Assembly (NCBI GenBank): GCA_017420755.1
Contig: JAFQOG010000005.1
Location: 1 to 64,000, forward strand
Direction: 5' to 3'
Length of the DNA: 64,000 bases
Origin: Clostridia bacterium
Lineage (GTDB): Bacteria; Bacillota; Clostridia; Oscillospirales; CAG-272
Shown here: piece after piece, positions 16,221 through 24,822 of the stretch
Position numbering within the stretch: position 1 is the first letter of the stretch
Layout: the number at the start of each line of letters is the position of its first letter
Position numbers and translations under genes: made by a program
Notes under the pieces: generated by a model
Database searches by the model: none
What the model was told of the DNA's origin: nothing
The model's input: only the letters and a program-made list of their open reading frames with translations

Positions 16221-16396
16221 TAATTTTGTTTTTGGACAGACTTATACTCGTCGTAATACTTGTAGTATGGACATTCCCTATTCTTTGCTACAAGATAATC
16301 AAGATATTCATCCTCGTCGAGGTCTATTTTGCAGACGTAGTCGTCTATTTCCTCGTCGTAGTCAAAATATTCACAGCTTTCACAGTTTTTTAGCAT
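16220..16396 (-). CDS. DUF6472 family small cysteine protein
   Basis: A 58-residue protein starting MLKNCESCEYFDYDEE. Four cysteines (5, 8, 22, 42) in the pattern CxxC-x13-C-x19-C, the run DLDEDEYLDYL and the ending CPYY-x4-DEYKSVQKQ match the DUF6472 family known in Clostridia. The cysteines could hold a zinc ion. The function is not known. It lies on the same strand upstream of dusB, separated only by repeat DNA, and its stop codon is completed by a family A element. It has no strong ribosome binding site (AAATTATGC context), so translation may be weak. Confidence 0.8.
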   Translation of the reverse strand: MLKNCESCEYFDYDEEIDDYVCKIDLDEDEYLDYLVAKNRECPYYKYYDEYKSVQKQN

Positions 16397-16403
16397 AATT
16401 TAT

Positions 16404-16451
16404 CAATCCCTCCGTCAACACAGTTGACACCTCCCTTTGCACAAGGGAGGC
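16404..16451 (-). repeat. Shortened family A element (copy 4)
   Basis: CAATCCCTCCGTCAACACAG, TTGACACCTCCC and TTTGCACAAGGGAGGC. It has the same ends and GTCAAC/GTTGAC hairpin as the long copies but lacks the GGCATACCCGC core. It sits between the DUF6472 gene and a duplicate of that gene's start. Confidence 0.65.
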
Positions 16452-16454
16452 AAA

Positions 16455-16479
16455 TCATAGCTTTCACAGTTTTTGGCAT
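16455..16479 (-). pseudogene. Duplicate fragment of the DUF6472 gene start
   Basis: The 25 bases read ATGCCAAAAACTGTGAAAGC on the minus strand. They match the first 26 bases of the DUF6472 gene with two substitutions and one missing base, which shifts the frame. The two copies are separated by the shortened family A element. Confidence 0.7.
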
Positions 16480-16481
16480 AG

Positions 16482-16572
16482 GAATCCCTCAGTCGGCTTT
16501 GCCGACAGCTCCCTTTACAAAGGAGCCTCCCTTCTTATTATAAGTATGGGAGGAGCAAGCCCCTCCCCTACA
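16482..16572 (-). repeat. Family A variant (copy 5) followed by family C repeat
   Basis: 16482-16526 reads GAATCCCTCAGTCGGC, TTTGCCGACAGCTCCC and TTTACAAAGGAGCC, a variant with a GTCGGC/GCCGAC hairpin. 16547-16572 (TGGGAGGAGCAAGCCCCTCC) repeats the sequence found near 13808-13830. Confidence 0.6.
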
Positions 16573-16652
16573 TTTTTAATTTTAACTAAATTTTTAGACT
16601 GCTCTAGGCGCATCTATTATCCCTTTTGGATTAAAGAAGCAAGTTAGGCAAG

Positions 16653-16715
16653 GCGCACCGCAAAGCGAGCTTTGAAGGCTATGTTTTCCATAGTCGAAAA
16701 GCGAGGTGCGGAGCA
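16653..16715. repeat. Long imperfect hairpin downstream of cysS
   Basis: GCGCACCGCAAAGCGAGC and GGCTATG on one side pair imperfectly with CATAGTC and AAAGCGAGGTGCGG on the other. It could act as a transcript 3' end for cysS, although it lacks a T-run. It may be another repeat class. Confidence 0.5.
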
Positions 16716-16736
16716 ACGCAGTATAACGAAGCTTAT

Positions 16737-18179
16737 TTAATTCAAAGTGTATGTTGTGCCCTCGCGAGTGTCTTTAATAACAACGCCCATTTCAAGTAGC
16801 TCCCCACGGATTGCATCAGCCTTTTCAAAGTCCTTTGCTTTTTTAGCCTCTGCTCTTTTTGCAATTAATTCTTCTATTTTCGCTTTGAGCTCTGGGTCAA
16901 TGTTATCGTTTGCACTTGCTTCTGCTTTTTGGCTTGTAGCTTGTGCGTTTAGCTTCTCGGCTCTGTCGATAAGTCCAACGGAAAGAACATAGTCAATGCT
17001 CTTTAATGCCTCAAGCTTTGATATATCGTTTGTGTTCGCCTTTAGTATATCGTAGATACAAGTAATACCGAGGGCTGTGTTCATATCGTTGCCAACCTTT
17101 TCAATAAAGGTTTTCTTTGCGCCCTCGACGAAATTAGCATCAACCTCGCCGTCCTTTTTAAGAGCTGCAATTCTTCTAATCAGCTTATTATAGGTTGCAG
17201 TTGCTTGGTCAAGTGCCTCATATGAGAACACAAGTGGCTTACGATAGTGAGATTGTAAGCAGAAGAATCTATATGTGAGTGGGTCGTAGCCCTTTGATTC
17301 AAGGAGTGAAACTGTCAAGAAATCACCCTTTGACTTTGACATTTTTCCTGTTTCGTCATTAAGGTGATGAACGTGGAACCAGTAGTTGCACCATTTATCG
17401 CCTGTATATGCTTCACTTTGTGCAATCTCGTTTGTATGGTGTGGGAAGATGTTATCAACGCCACCACAGTGGATGTCAAGCTTTGCACCTAAGTGCTTCA
17501 TACAAATAGCCGAGCACTCAATATGCCAGCCTGGATAACCAATGCCCCAAGGGCTTTCCCACTTTAATTCTTGGTCGTCGAACTTTGATTTTGTAAACCA
17601 AAGAACAAAATCGCTCTTGTTTTTCTTTGCAGTATCCTCAGTAACGTCATCACGAACGCCAACCATAAGCTCATCGGTTGAATGTCCACTTAACTCGTTA
17701 TAGTTTGGAACCTTCGAGGTGTCAAAATAAACGTTGCCCTCGGAAAGATATGCATATCCCTTTTCGATAAGGGATTCTATCATTTGAATAAATTCAGAGA
17801 TGCAGTTTGTTGCTGGCTCAACGATATCAGGATATTTAATATTTAATTTTTCACAATCGCTAAAAAATGCTTTTCTATAAAAATCCGCAATTTCAAGAAC
17901 TGTTTTGTGCTCTCTCTTTGCGCCCTTGAGCATTTTGTCTTCACCTGTGTCACCATCGCTTGAAAGATGTCCAACGTCGGTAATATTCATAACTCTTGTT
18001 ACATCGTAGCCCTCATAGCGAAGGAATTTTTCTAAAACATCCTCCATAATGTATGAGCGTAAATTTCCTATATGCGCGAAATGATAAACGGTAGGTCCAC
18101 AGGTGTACATTTTAACCTTTCCGTCCTCATTTGTGATAAAATCATCTACCTTTTTCGTTAAAGTGTTGTATATTTTCAT
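16737..18179 (-). CDS. cysS: Cysteine-tRNA ligase
   Basis: A 480-residue class I aminoacyl-tRNA synthetase that charges tRNA-Cys. MYTCGPTVYHFAHIGNLRSY contains the zinc-binding Cys and the HIGH-type motif, here HIGN as usual in CysRS. GWHIECSAICMKHLGAKLDIH is the zinc-site region, and KMSKSKGDF is the KMSKS loop. The length is normal for the family. The start overlaps the stop of the CPBP gene by 4 bases (ATGA), so the two are co-translated. No T-box leader is visible upstream of the operon. Confidence 0.95.
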   Translation of the reverse strand: MKIYNTLTKKVDDFITNEDGKVKMYTCGPTVYHFAHIGNLRSYIMEDVLEKFLRYEGYDVTRVMNITDVGHLSSDGDTGEDKMLKGAKREHKTVLEIADFYRKAFFSDCEKLNIKYPDIVEPATNCISEFIQMIESLIEKGYAYLSEGNVYFDTSKVPNYNELSGHSTDELMVGVRDDVTEDTAKKNKSDFVLWFTKSKFDDQELKWESPWGIGYPGWHIECSAICMKHLGAKLDIHCGGVDNIFPHHTNEIAQSEAYTGDKWCNYWFHVHHLNDETGKMSKSKGDFLTVSLLESKGYDPLTYRFFCLQSHYRKPLVFSYEALDQATATYNKLIRRIAALKKDGEVDANFVEGAKKTFIEKVGNDMNTALGITCIYDILKANTNDISKLEALKSIDYVLSVGLIDRAEKLNAQATSQKAEASANDNIDPELKAKIEELIAKRAEAKKAKDFEKADAIRGELLEMGVVIKDTREGTTYTLN

Positions 18180-18979
18180 ATCTGCCTCCGAGATGTTTTT
18201 ACAATATCAAAAATTGAATAAGCTATAAGTGGAACACTAATAGCCATAGCTATATAAATGCCGATTCCCTTTGGAATAAACGACAAATAGTTTGTTGCGT
18301 TAAAGCAAGCGTGAACGATAATACACGGCAAAAGCGAATTTGTAAAATAATAGAGCCAGCCGAGTAAAATGCCGAGTGAAAACGCATAAATAAATCCTAT
18401 TGGGAACGAGTGAATCAAGCCGAAAACAAATGCAACTGCAACAATGCCTGCCCACTTAGGTGCTTTTCCCTTCAAGGCTGAAAGAATGAGCCCGCGGAAC
18501 ATAAGCTCCTCGCATATGGGTGCAACGAAAACGGTATATATAATCGCCACCACAATGCTACCATTTAAAATGGACTGCGAATGTGCGTTTTGAGTTTCTA
18601 ACCACTTTGGTGCAATTTTTCCAATTACCAAAACAAGCGCTTGGAAAGCACCAAGCATACCGACACCTAAAAGCGCGGAATTAAGTGCCACTCTCGGCTT
18701 GATTTTATTTATACCTGCTTCTTTTAAAATGCTTGATTTTCTTATGAGATAATATACAGTGAAAATTGCAATTGTCAAAAGATAACCAAGCATAATAACA
18801 AGCGTGCCGTTATCGCTCTTTATTTTCACAATTTCCTCAGGTGTGCCATTTACAAAAGTGTCAATCAAAACGTTAAAAATAAAATTTACAATTGAAGGGG
18901 ACAAAAGAAAAACCAAGAAGCAAAGAAAGCACCGAATTGATGCTAAAAGAGTATCCCCAAGCGTTCCTTCCCTTTTCAT
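18176..18979 (-). CDS. CPBP-family intramembrane metalloprotease
   Basis: A 267-residue membrane protein with roughly seven to eight hydrophobic segments. It carries the CPBP (Abi/CAAX protease) motifs: EELMFRGLILSAL with the EExxxR motif, then FGLIHSF with a conserved His, and HACFNATNY with the second His. In bacteria such proteins process or protect against small peptides, or anchor and cleave membrane substrates; the target here is unknown. It is the first gene of the operon with cysS. A link between cysteine tRNA charging and this protease is not established. Confidence 0.88.
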   Translation of the reverse strand: MKREGTLGDTLLASIRCFLCFLVFLLSPSIVNFIFNVLIDTFVNGTPEEIVKIKSDNGTLVIMLGYLLTIAIFTVYYLIRKSSILKEAGINKIKPRVALNSALLGVGMLGAFQALVLVIGKIAPKWLETQNAHSQSILNGSIVVAIIYTVFVAPICEELMFRGLILSALKGKAPKWAGIVAVAFVFGLIHSFPIGFIYAFSLGILLGWLYYFTNSLLPCIIVHACFNATNYLSFIPKGIGIYIAMAISVPLIAYSIFDIVKTSRRQI

Positions 18980-19008
18980 ATCTTTTCTCCCTTTATCAAA
19001 TTAAGGTT

Positions 19009-19037
19009 ATTTTAGCACAAAAACAACTCTTTGTAAA
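19009..19037 (-). promoter_or_regulatory. Promoter of the CPBP-cysS operon
   Basis: Minus strand: TTTACA (19032-19037), 17-bp spacer, extended -10 TGCTAAAAT (TAAAAT 19009-19014). It is back to back with the rimP promoter. Confidence 0.7.
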
Positions 19038-19066
19038 TATATAATAATAATTTTTTAAAAAAACTA

Positions 19067-19095
19067 TTGCAATTTTAAAAAATGCGTGTTATAAT
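19067..19095 (+). promoter_or_regulatory. Promoter of the rimP-nusA-infB operon
   Basis: TTGCAA (19067-19072), 17-bp spacer, TATAAT (19090-19095). Confidence 0.8.
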
Positions 19096-19113
19096 GTGTA
19101 CATCATACACGGC

Positions 19114-19148
19114 GAGAGAGGGCACGAAGTCCTCTCTCATTTTTATGA
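19114..19148 (+). promoter_or_regulatory. Leader hairpin / possible attenuator before rimP
   Basis: GAGAGAGG (19114-19121) pairs perfectly with CCTCTCTC (19131-19138) and is followed by ATTTTTATG. It lies right at the start of the transcript and looks like an intrinsic terminator with a short U-tract. It could attenuate the operon or be overcome by NusA, which the operon encodes. Confidence 0.65.
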
Positions 19149-19173
19149 GTTGACAAAAACGGAGGAAGAAAAA

Positions 19174-19626
19174 TTGGCAAACATTGTAACAAAGGTTACC
19201 CCTTTATGTGAGCGTGTGGCAAGCGAGCTTGGATATTTTATTTGGGACGTTGACTACGTTAAAGAGGGTACGGAATGGTTCTTACGCATTGAAATCGACA
19301 AAGAGGACGGTATTGACATTGAAGATTGCGAAAAATATTCTCGCGCCATCGACCCACTTCTTGATGAGGAGCCATACCTTGAAGGCACTTATCGCTTGGA
19401 GGTTTCTTCCCCTGGAATTGAAAGGGTGATAAAAACCGATTTTCACCTTGAAAAATGCACAGGTGAGGTTGTCGAAATCAAGCTATATTCCCCTATCGAG
19501 GGCTGCAAGCTTGTTCGTGGTACGCTTTTCTCATTTGACAGCGAAAGCGTTACCCTAAAAGATGAGATTGAAATAACAATCCCAAGAAAAAATATTGCAA
19601 AAATGAATATTTATTTTGAATTCTAA
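19174..19626 (+). CDS. rimP: Ribosome maturation factor RimP
   Basis: A 150-residue protein needed for 30S subunit maturation. The N-terminal domain contains DVDYVKEGTEWFLRIEID and IDIEDCEKYSRAIDPLLDEE, followed by YRLEVSSPGIERVI, the family signature. The C-terminal SH3-like domain ends in IPRKNIAKMNIYFEF. I chose TTG at 19174 because GGAGGA at 19161-19166 is well placed and the encoded protein starts ANIVTKV at the usual point. The only nearby ATG (19145) hits a stop after two codons. The non-ATG start may limit expression. It is the first gene of the nusA-infB operon. Confidence 0.9.
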   Translation: MANIVTKVTPLCERVASELGYFIWDVDYVKEGTEWFLRIEIDKEDGIDIEDCEKYSRAIDPLLDEEPYLEGTYRLEVSSPGIERVIKTDFHLEKCTGEVVEIKLYSPIEGCKLVRGTLFSFDSESVTLKDEIEITIPRKNIAKMNIYFEF

Positions 19627-19655
19627 TTTGAAAAATAATAAAAAGGAGATATAAA

Positions 19656-20720
19656 ATGAACAAGGAGTTTTTTGAAGCACTTGACACTCTTGAAAGAGAG
19701 CGTCACATCCCAAAGGCTTATATGATTGAAAAGGTTGAGGCAGCACTTGCTACCGCTTGTAAAAGGGAGCTTGGCTCTGCCAACATCACAGTTGTTATCG
19801 ACCCTGAAAAGCAAGATATGAAGGTGTATAGAAAGTACACTATTGTTGCTGAGGTTGAGGACCCAACTATTGAAATTACCAAGGAGCAAATTGAGGAGCT
19901 TGAGGCAAGACAAAAGGCTGCTGGTATTAAGCACAAGGTTCGCTCACGCCGTCGTTCAATCGGTAGCGATTATGAATACGAGCTTCATACCAAGGAGTTT
20001 AGACGCTTAAGTGCACAAAATGCAAAGCAGGTTATCATCCAAGGCATCCGTGAGGCTGAAAGAAGCTATCAAGCAAGAGAATATGAGGATAAGAAGGGCG
20101 AAATGATTTCTGCCATTGTTACTAAGGTTGAGGATTCAACTGGTAATGTTGTTGTTGACACTGGCATTTCTCAAGCAGTTCTTTTAAAGAGTGAGCAAAT
20201 CCCTGGTGAGGTTTTACGTGTTGATGATAGAATCAAGGTTTTTGCTTCCCAAGTAAACACAGAGGCAAAGGGTCCACTTGTTTCCCTATCTCGTGTACAT
20301 CCTACACTTGTAAAAAGACTCTTTGAAGCTGAGGTTCCTGAAATTTTAGAGGGCACTGTTACAATTAAGAACATTAGCCGTGAGGCAGGCTCAAGAACAA
20401 AAATCGCTGTATATTCACGCGACCCAGAGGTTGACGCTGTCGGCTCATGCATTGGTAACAAGGGTTCAAGAATCGGCGTTGTCGTTGATGAATTGAATGG
20501 TGAAAAGATTGACATTATTCCTTATAGTGACGACATATGCGAGTATGTTAAGCAAGCACTCTCCCCTGCTTCCGTTAAGAGCGTAGAGCTTATTGGTGAG
20601 CGCCAAGCGAGAGCTATCGTTTCCCCTGATCAGCTTTCTTTAGCTATCGGTAAGATGGGACAAAACGCACGCTTAGCTGCAAGACTTACAGGCTGTAAAA
20701 TAGATATCAAAAGCGAGTAA
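19656..20720 (+). CDS. nusA: Transcription termination/antitermination factor NusA
   Basis: A 354-residue RNA polymerase-binding factor. The N-terminal domain (about 1-130) contains FFEALDTLERERHIPK. An S1 domain (about 135-200) follows, with KKGEMISAIVTKVEDSTGNVVVDTG quoted here only in part as GEMISAIVTKVEDS, and then two KH domains (GSRTKIAVYS, GNKGSRIGVVVDEL and LSLAIGKMGQNARLAARL). The length is typical of Firmicutes NusA, which lacks the acidic C-terminal repeats of proteobacteria. It has a strong ribosome binding site (AAAGGAGATATAAAATG) and is followed 3 bases later by ylxR. Confidence 0.96.
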   Translation: MNKEFFEALDTLERERHIPKAYMIEKVEAALATACKRELGSANITVVIDPEKQDMKVYRKYTIVAEVEDPTIEITKEQIEELEARQKAAGIKHKVRSRRRSIGSDYEYELHTKEFRRLSAQNAKQVIIQGIREAERSYQAREYEDKKGEMISAIVTKVEDSTGNVVVDTGISQAVLLKSEQIPGEVLRVDDRIKVFASQVNTEAKGPLVSLSRVHPTLVKRLFEAEVPEILEGTVTIKNISREAGSRTKIAVYSRDPEVDAVGSCIGNKGSRIGVVVDELNGEKIDIIPYSDDICEYVKQALSPASVKSVELIGERQARAIVSPDQLSLAIGKMGQNARLAARLTGCKIDIKSE

Positions 20721-20723
20721 GCT

Positions 20724-20996
20724 ATGGAAAAAAGAGTTCCTTTAAGAAAATGTCTTGGCTGTATGAGCTCATTCCCTAAAAAAGATTTAGTTAGGGTATT
20801 AAAAACACCCGAGGGCGAGGTAATAATAGATTTAAGTGGCAAAAAGTCAGGTCGTGGTGCATATATTTGCAAGGACAAGGCTTGCCTCAAAAAGGCTATC
20901 AAATCAAAAAGAATTCAATCTAACTTAGAGGTTGAAATACCCGAGACAATTTACCTCGAGCTTGAAAAGGAGCTTAGCTTAGCCAATGAACAATAA
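20724..20996 (+). CDS. rnpM: YlxR/RnpM family RNA-binding protein
   Basis: A 90-residue protein of the DUF448 family. It contains VPLRKCLGCMSSFPKKDLVR and DLSGKKSGRGAYICKD, the conserved core with an RGAY loop. In Bacillus this protein (YlxR, now called RnpM) binds RNase P RNA and affects transcription. It sits in the conserved position between nusA and the L7Ae-like gene, starting 3 bases after nusA and overlapping the next gene by 11 bases. Confidence 0.93.
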   Translation: MEKRVPLRKCLGCMSSFPKKDLVRVLKTPEGEVIIDLSGKKSGRGAYICKDKACLKKAIKSKRIQSNLEVEIPETIYLELEKELSLANEQ

Positions 20997-21300
20997 ATTT
21001 CTATTTATGCTCGGATTATGCCGAAAAGCGGGCAAGCTTATAATCGGAACGGACTTGGTGACAAAATCTCTCCCAAGCAAAAAAACATATCTGGTTATCT
21101 ACACATGCGATGCATCTGGCAACACCGAAAAGAAAATTACTGACAAATGTAAATTCTACGATGTTGAATGTATCAAAGCCCCCTTCTCTTCCTTAGAGGT
21201 TTCGGGTGCAATCGGCAAAAGCGGAGCTGTGTGCTCTCTTGGTGTAACCGACTTAAATTTCGCAAGTGAATTAAAATCGCTTTGTCAAGAAAATTCTTGA
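20986..21300 (+). CDS. L7Ae/L30e-family ribosomal protein (YlxQ)
   Basis: A 104-residue kink-turn RNA-binding protein. It starts FLFMLGLCRKAGKLIIGTDL, which is the YlxQ/L7Ae-like signature, and continues with YLVIYTCDASGNTEKKI and a C-terminal VTDLNFASEL. It most likely binds K-turns in structured RNA such as rRNA. It overlaps ylxR by 11 bases, which suggests translational coupling, and lies 29 bases before infB. Confidence 0.9.
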   Translation: MNNKFLFMLGLCRKAGKLIIGTDLVTKSLPSKKTYLVIYTCDASGNTEKKITDKCKFYDVECIKAPFSSLEVSGAIGKSGAVCSLGVTDLNFASELKSLCQENS

Positions 21301-21329
21301 TAGACTCTCAATGAAATGAGGTATATTAT

Positions 21330-24083
21330 ATGGCACGAATTAAGGATTTTGCAAAGGACTTAGGTCTTGACATAAAAGAGACTGTAGAGCTTATCGCAAG
21401 CTATGGTCTTGGTACAAAGCAATCAAGCGGAAATATCGATGACGGCGAGATAGCGATATTCTTAAATAAATACACTCTTGAAAAGCAATTTTCGGGCATT
21501 GATTCATACTTTAATGGTGAAGCAATAATAAAGAGCGCAAAGAAAAAGGCCGCTCCAAAGAAGGAGGAGCCAAAGACTGAAGCTCCTGCTCCTGAAAAGA
21601 AGGCTGAGGTCAAGGAAGAAAAGCCTGCTAAGGCAGAACAAAAACCTGAGGCTAAGGCTGAGGTTAAAGCTGAGGTTAAGGCTGAAGTTAAGGCTGAAGT
21701 TAAGACTGAAAAGCCTGCCGAAAAAAAGCCCGAAATCAAGGCTGAAAAGCCAGCTGAGAAAAAAGCCGAAATTAAAGCGGATAAGCCGGTTGAAGCAAAG
21801 AACGACAAGTTCAATCGCGATGCAAGAAAGCCATTTGAAAAGCCACAAGGACAAAACAAGTTTGAAAAGAACGATCGTCCATTCGGCAAGGATGGGTTTG
21901 AAAAGCCAGAGCGCTCGTTTGGTAAGGACGGCTTTACAAAGAGCTACGATAATAAGGGTGGCTATGATAAGGGCGGATTTAATAAAGGCGACAAGGGTGG
22001 CTTTAACAAGGGATTTGATAAGGGCTTTGACAAGGATGGTGGTGAAAGACGCTACAACGTAACACCTAAGCAGAAAAAGCCAGAATCAAATGTTGTTGAA
22101 ATCAAGACTAAGACAGGCGCTACCCGTATAGTTGATACAAGAACATCAAATGTTGACCTTTCTAAATATGATGAAAAGAATGATTCATACGAGTCAAGCT
22201 ACGGACACTACAGCCAAGGCTCATCTAAGCAAAAATTAAAGAAGCAAAATAACAAGGACGTTAACTCTAAAAAGGAAAAGGAACGCTTGGCTATGGAAAA
22301 AATAAAGCGCGAGGTTTTCGAAAAGGCGAAGAACACCCAGCTCTCTATCACTGTTCCTGATGAAATTTCAGTTGGCGAGCTTGCAACAAGACTTAAGGTT
22401 AACGCAAATGAGGTCGTTAAAAAGCTATTTATGATGGGCGTTATGGCAACTGTTAACGAGGTTATTGACTACGATACCGCTTATCTTATCGCCGATGAGC
22501 TTGGCGTTAAGGTTTCAAAAGAGGTCGTTGTTACAATTGAGGAAAAGCTATTCGACGAGGAAGAGGACGCTCCCGAATCACTCATTGAGCGCGCTCCTGT
22601 TGTTTGCGTAATGGGTCATGTTGACCATGGTAAAACATCACTTCTTGACGCAATCAGACACTCAAATGTTACCACAGGCGAGGCTGGTGGTATTACACAG
22701 CACATCGGTGCATATAGCGTAAATATTAACGGCAAGGATATTACATTCCTTGACACCCCAGGTCACGAGGCGTTTACTGCTATGCGTTTGCGTGGTGCTA
22801 TGGCTACTGATATTGCTATTATCGTTGTTGCAGCTGACGACGGAATCATGCCTCAAACCGTTGAGGCAATCAACCACGCTAAGGCTGCAGGCGTTGATAT
22901 TGTCGTTGCTATTAACAAAATGGATAAGCCAACTGCTAACCCAGATAATATCAGACAAGAGCTTACACAATACGACTTAGTTCCTGAGGAATGGGGCGGT
23001 GACGTTATGTGTATTCCTGTTTCTGCTCACACAAAGATGGGTATTGACACTCTTCTTGAAAGTGTTCTTCTTATCGCAGAGGTTAAGGAACTAAAGGCTA
23101 ACCCAGACCGACTTGCTAAGGGTCTTGTTATTGAAGCTAAGCTCGATAAGGGTCGCGGTCCTGTTGCTACTCTTCTCGTTCAAAATGGTACACTTAAGGC
23201 TGGCGATGTTGTTATTGCCGGTAATGCTGTTGGTCACGTAAGAGCTATGACCGACCACAATGGTAAGGTATTAAAGACAGCTGGTCCTTCTGTTCCTGTT
23301 GAAATCACAGGTCTTTCCGAGGTTCCTTTGGCTGGCGATGAATTTAACGCAGTTAAAGACGAAAGAATGGCAAGAGAGCTCGCTGAGCAAAGACGTGCAA
23401 AGGCCAAGGAGGCTGAATTTAAGGCTAACGCAAAGGTTAACCTTGATGACCTATTCGCTCAAATTAGCGACGGTGCTAAGGAAATCAACATCATTATCAA
23501 GGCAGACGTTGGAGGCTCCTGCGAGGCTGTTAAGGCTTCACTTATTAAGCTTTCAAATGCCGAGGTTAAGATTAATGTTATTCACACTGCTGTTGGTGGT
23601 ATTACTGAAAACGACGTTATGTTAGCGGCTGCATCTAATGCTATTATCGTTGGCTTTAACGTTCGCCCTGACAAGAAGGCTATTGACTCAGCTGAAAGAC
23701 AAAAGGTTGACATCAGAACTCATAGAATTATTTACGAAATCATCGAGGAAATTGAAGCTGCTATGAAGGGTATGCTCGCGCCTACCTACAAGGAAGTTAT
23801 CAATGGTCACGCAGAGGTTCGTCAAACCATTAGAGTTCCTAACGTTGGTACAATTGCCGGCTCTTACGTTCAAGATGGTAAGATTACTCGTAATTCACAA
23901 ATTAGAATTATCCGTGATGGCGTTGTTATCTTTGAAGATAAGATTGCTTCACTCAAGCGCTTCAAGGACGATGCTAAAGAGGTTGCTGCCGGTTACGAAT
24001 GTGGTATTGGCCTTGAAAAGTTCAACGATATCAAGGAAAACGATATCCTTGAGGCTTTTGTGATGGAAGAGGTTGAAAGATAA
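21330..24083 (+). CDS. infB: Translation initiation factor IF-2
   Basis: A 917-residue GTPase that delivers initiator tRNA to the 30S subunit. An N-terminal IF2_N-like segment (residues 1-30) is followed by a long Lys/Glu/Ala/Pro-rich linker (about 70-155) with four KAEV units in a row, then a Gly/Lys/Asp/Phe-rich region (about 170-240). A second IF2_N domain ([15 protein letters not shown]) precedes the G domain: [12 protein letters not shown] near 428, DTPGHEAF and NKMDKP. The C-terminal domains II-IV end in VMEEVER. Unlike most Firmicutes, rbfA and truB do not follow. Confidence 0.96.
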   Translation: MARIKDFAKDLGLDIKETVELIASYGLGTKQSSGNIDDGEIAIFLNKYTLEKQFSGIDSYFNGEAIIKSAKKKAAPKKEEPKTEAPAPEKKAEVKEEKPAKAEQKPEAKAEVKAEVKAEVKAEVKTEKPAEKKPEIKAEKPAEKKAEIKADKPVEAKNDKFNRDARKPFEKPQGQNKFEKNDRPFGKDGFEKPERSFGKDGFTKSYDNKGGYDKGGFNKGDKGGFNKGFDKGFDKDGGERRYNVTPKQKKPESNVVEIKTKTGATRIVDTRTSNVDLSKYDEKNDSYESSYGHYSQGSSKQKLKKQNNKDVNSKKEKERLAMEKIKREVFEKAKNTQLSITVPDEISVGELATRLKVNANEVVKKLFMMGVMATVNEVIDYDTAYLIADELGVKVSKEVVVTIEEKLFDEEEDAPESLIERAPVVCVMGHVDHGKTSLLDAIRHSNVTTGEAGGITQHIGAYSVNINGKDITFLDTPGHEAFTAMRLRGAMATDIAIIVVAADDGIMPQTVEAINHAKAAGVDIVVAINKMDKPTANPDNIRQELTQYDLVPEEWGGDVMCIPVSAHTKMGIDTLLESVLLIAEVKELKANPDRLAKGLVIEAKLDKGRGPVATLLVQNGTLKAGDVVIAGNAVGHVRAMTDHNGKVLKTAGPSVPVEITGLSEVPLAGDEFNAVKDERMARELAEQRRAKAKEAEFKANAKVNLDDLFAQISDGAKEINIIIKADVGGSCEAVKASLIKLSNAEVKINVIHTAVGGITENDVMLAAASNAIIVGFNVRPDKKAIDSAERQKVDIRTHRIIYEIIEEIEAAMKGMLAPTYKEVINGHAEVRQTIRVPNVGTIAGSYVQDGKITRNSQIRIIRDGVVIFEDKIASLKRFKDDAKEVAAGYECGIGLEKFNDIKENDILEAFVMEEVER

Positions 24084-24102
24084 TTTAGCGATAGCTTAAA
24101 AT

Positions 24103-24142
24103 TAAAAGCACACGCCAAATGGCGTGTGCTTTGCTCTCTTTA
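24103..24142 (+). terminator. Terminator of the rimP-infB operon
   Basis: AAAGCACACGCC pairs with GGCGTGTGCTTT around AAAT, followed by GCTCTCTTT. Confidence 0.85.
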
Positions 24143-24182
24143 TTGAAGCATTAATAACTTTTTAACTTACAAGAGGTTTATT

Positions 24183-24782
24183 ATGGGAAAAACAAGAAAA
24201 TATATGTATACTAAAAATGAAATGGCGCACGACATCATTAATCTAATGAAGGGTGACTTTAGTGACTTTATTAAAGAAGAAGTTTTAGATAATATATTGT
24301 GGGCGGTGACTGAAATACGAGATTACGAGTTTTCTAAAATCGTGCCAAAGGCAAAATACAGAGGCTGTAAATATTGGAGTGGTGAAGCTCTAAAAAAAGC
24401 CTACGGAATTAACTCGCCAACTGAACTTACATCATCTTCAAAATACAAAAATAACAATGATTTGCGCCACGAGCATGTAATACCCAAAGCTGTAATAAAA
24501 AGCTACATACTAGAATATATAAACAACACTATCCTCGATAGTAATGAGTTGTATAATGAAATATTAGATGTTTTGAACCATTCATATGGTTGTGTTTTAA
24601 CCAAAGAGCAAGCCAATAATGTTGACAAAATATACAAAGACAAAATGCCAAGTGGCAAAGAGAACATATTCAATCCCAAAAACACTTGGGCAAGATACAA
24701 AATTTTAGACGACGATATTTATAACGTAAGCTGGGATTTAAAAAGCAGTTCTTGGATTATTTTAAAGGCAGAAAGAATTTAA
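24183..24782 (+). CDS. Protein of unknown function with HEH motif
   Basis: I do not recognise this 199-residue protein. It is predicted to be soluble, basic and rich in Lys, Asn and Tyr, with no signal peptide or membrane segment. The most conserved-looking stretch is DLRHEHVIPK (Arg95-His96-Glu97-His98), preceded by a basic KYRGCKYWSGEALKKAY region. The HEH-plus-basic arrangement would suit a metal-dependent nuclease, but this is only a guess. It has a ribosome binding site (AAGAGG) and lies between two terminators as a single gene, in the place where rbfA would be expected. Confidence 0.65.
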   Translation: MGKTRKYMYTKNEMAHDIINLMKGDFSDFIKEEVLDNILWAVTEIRDYEFSKIVPKAKYRGCKYWSGEALKKAYGINSPTELTSSSKYKNNNDLRHEHVIPKAVIKSYILEYINNTILDSNELYNEILDVLNHSYGCVLTKEQANNVDKIYKDKMPSGKENIFNPKNTWARYKILDDDIYNVSWDLKSSSWIILKAERI

Positions 24783-24788
24783 AGATAT

Positions 24789-24822
24789 AAAAAACGGACA
24801 CTCGGTGTCCGTTTTTCTTTTT
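24789..24822. terminator. Bidirectional terminator between convergent genes
   Basis: AAAAACGGACA and TGTCCGTTTTT form a perfect stem around CTCGG, with T-runs on both strands. Confidence 0.9.

Noticed and set aside
15811-16393. Plus-strand open frames of 103 and 162 codons with internal repeats
   Set aside because: They run antisense through the tandem dusB-start repeats and the DUF6472 gene; the apparent protein repeats only reflect the 151-bp DNA repeat.
15791-16530. CRISPR-like array of direct repeats
   Set aside because: The 151-bp units are tandem without unique spacers, contain coding starts, and no cas genes are nearby.
18176-18979. CPBP protease as a bacteriocin immunity gene
   Set aside because: No bacteriocin precursor, leader peptide or export gene is nearby, and it is coupled to cysS; the family motifs alone do not show an immunity role.
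21650-21780. KAEV repeats in infB as a sign of a fused or foreign domain
   Set aside because: Long low-complexity Lys/Glu/Ala linkers between the N-terminal domains are ordinary in bacterial IF-2.
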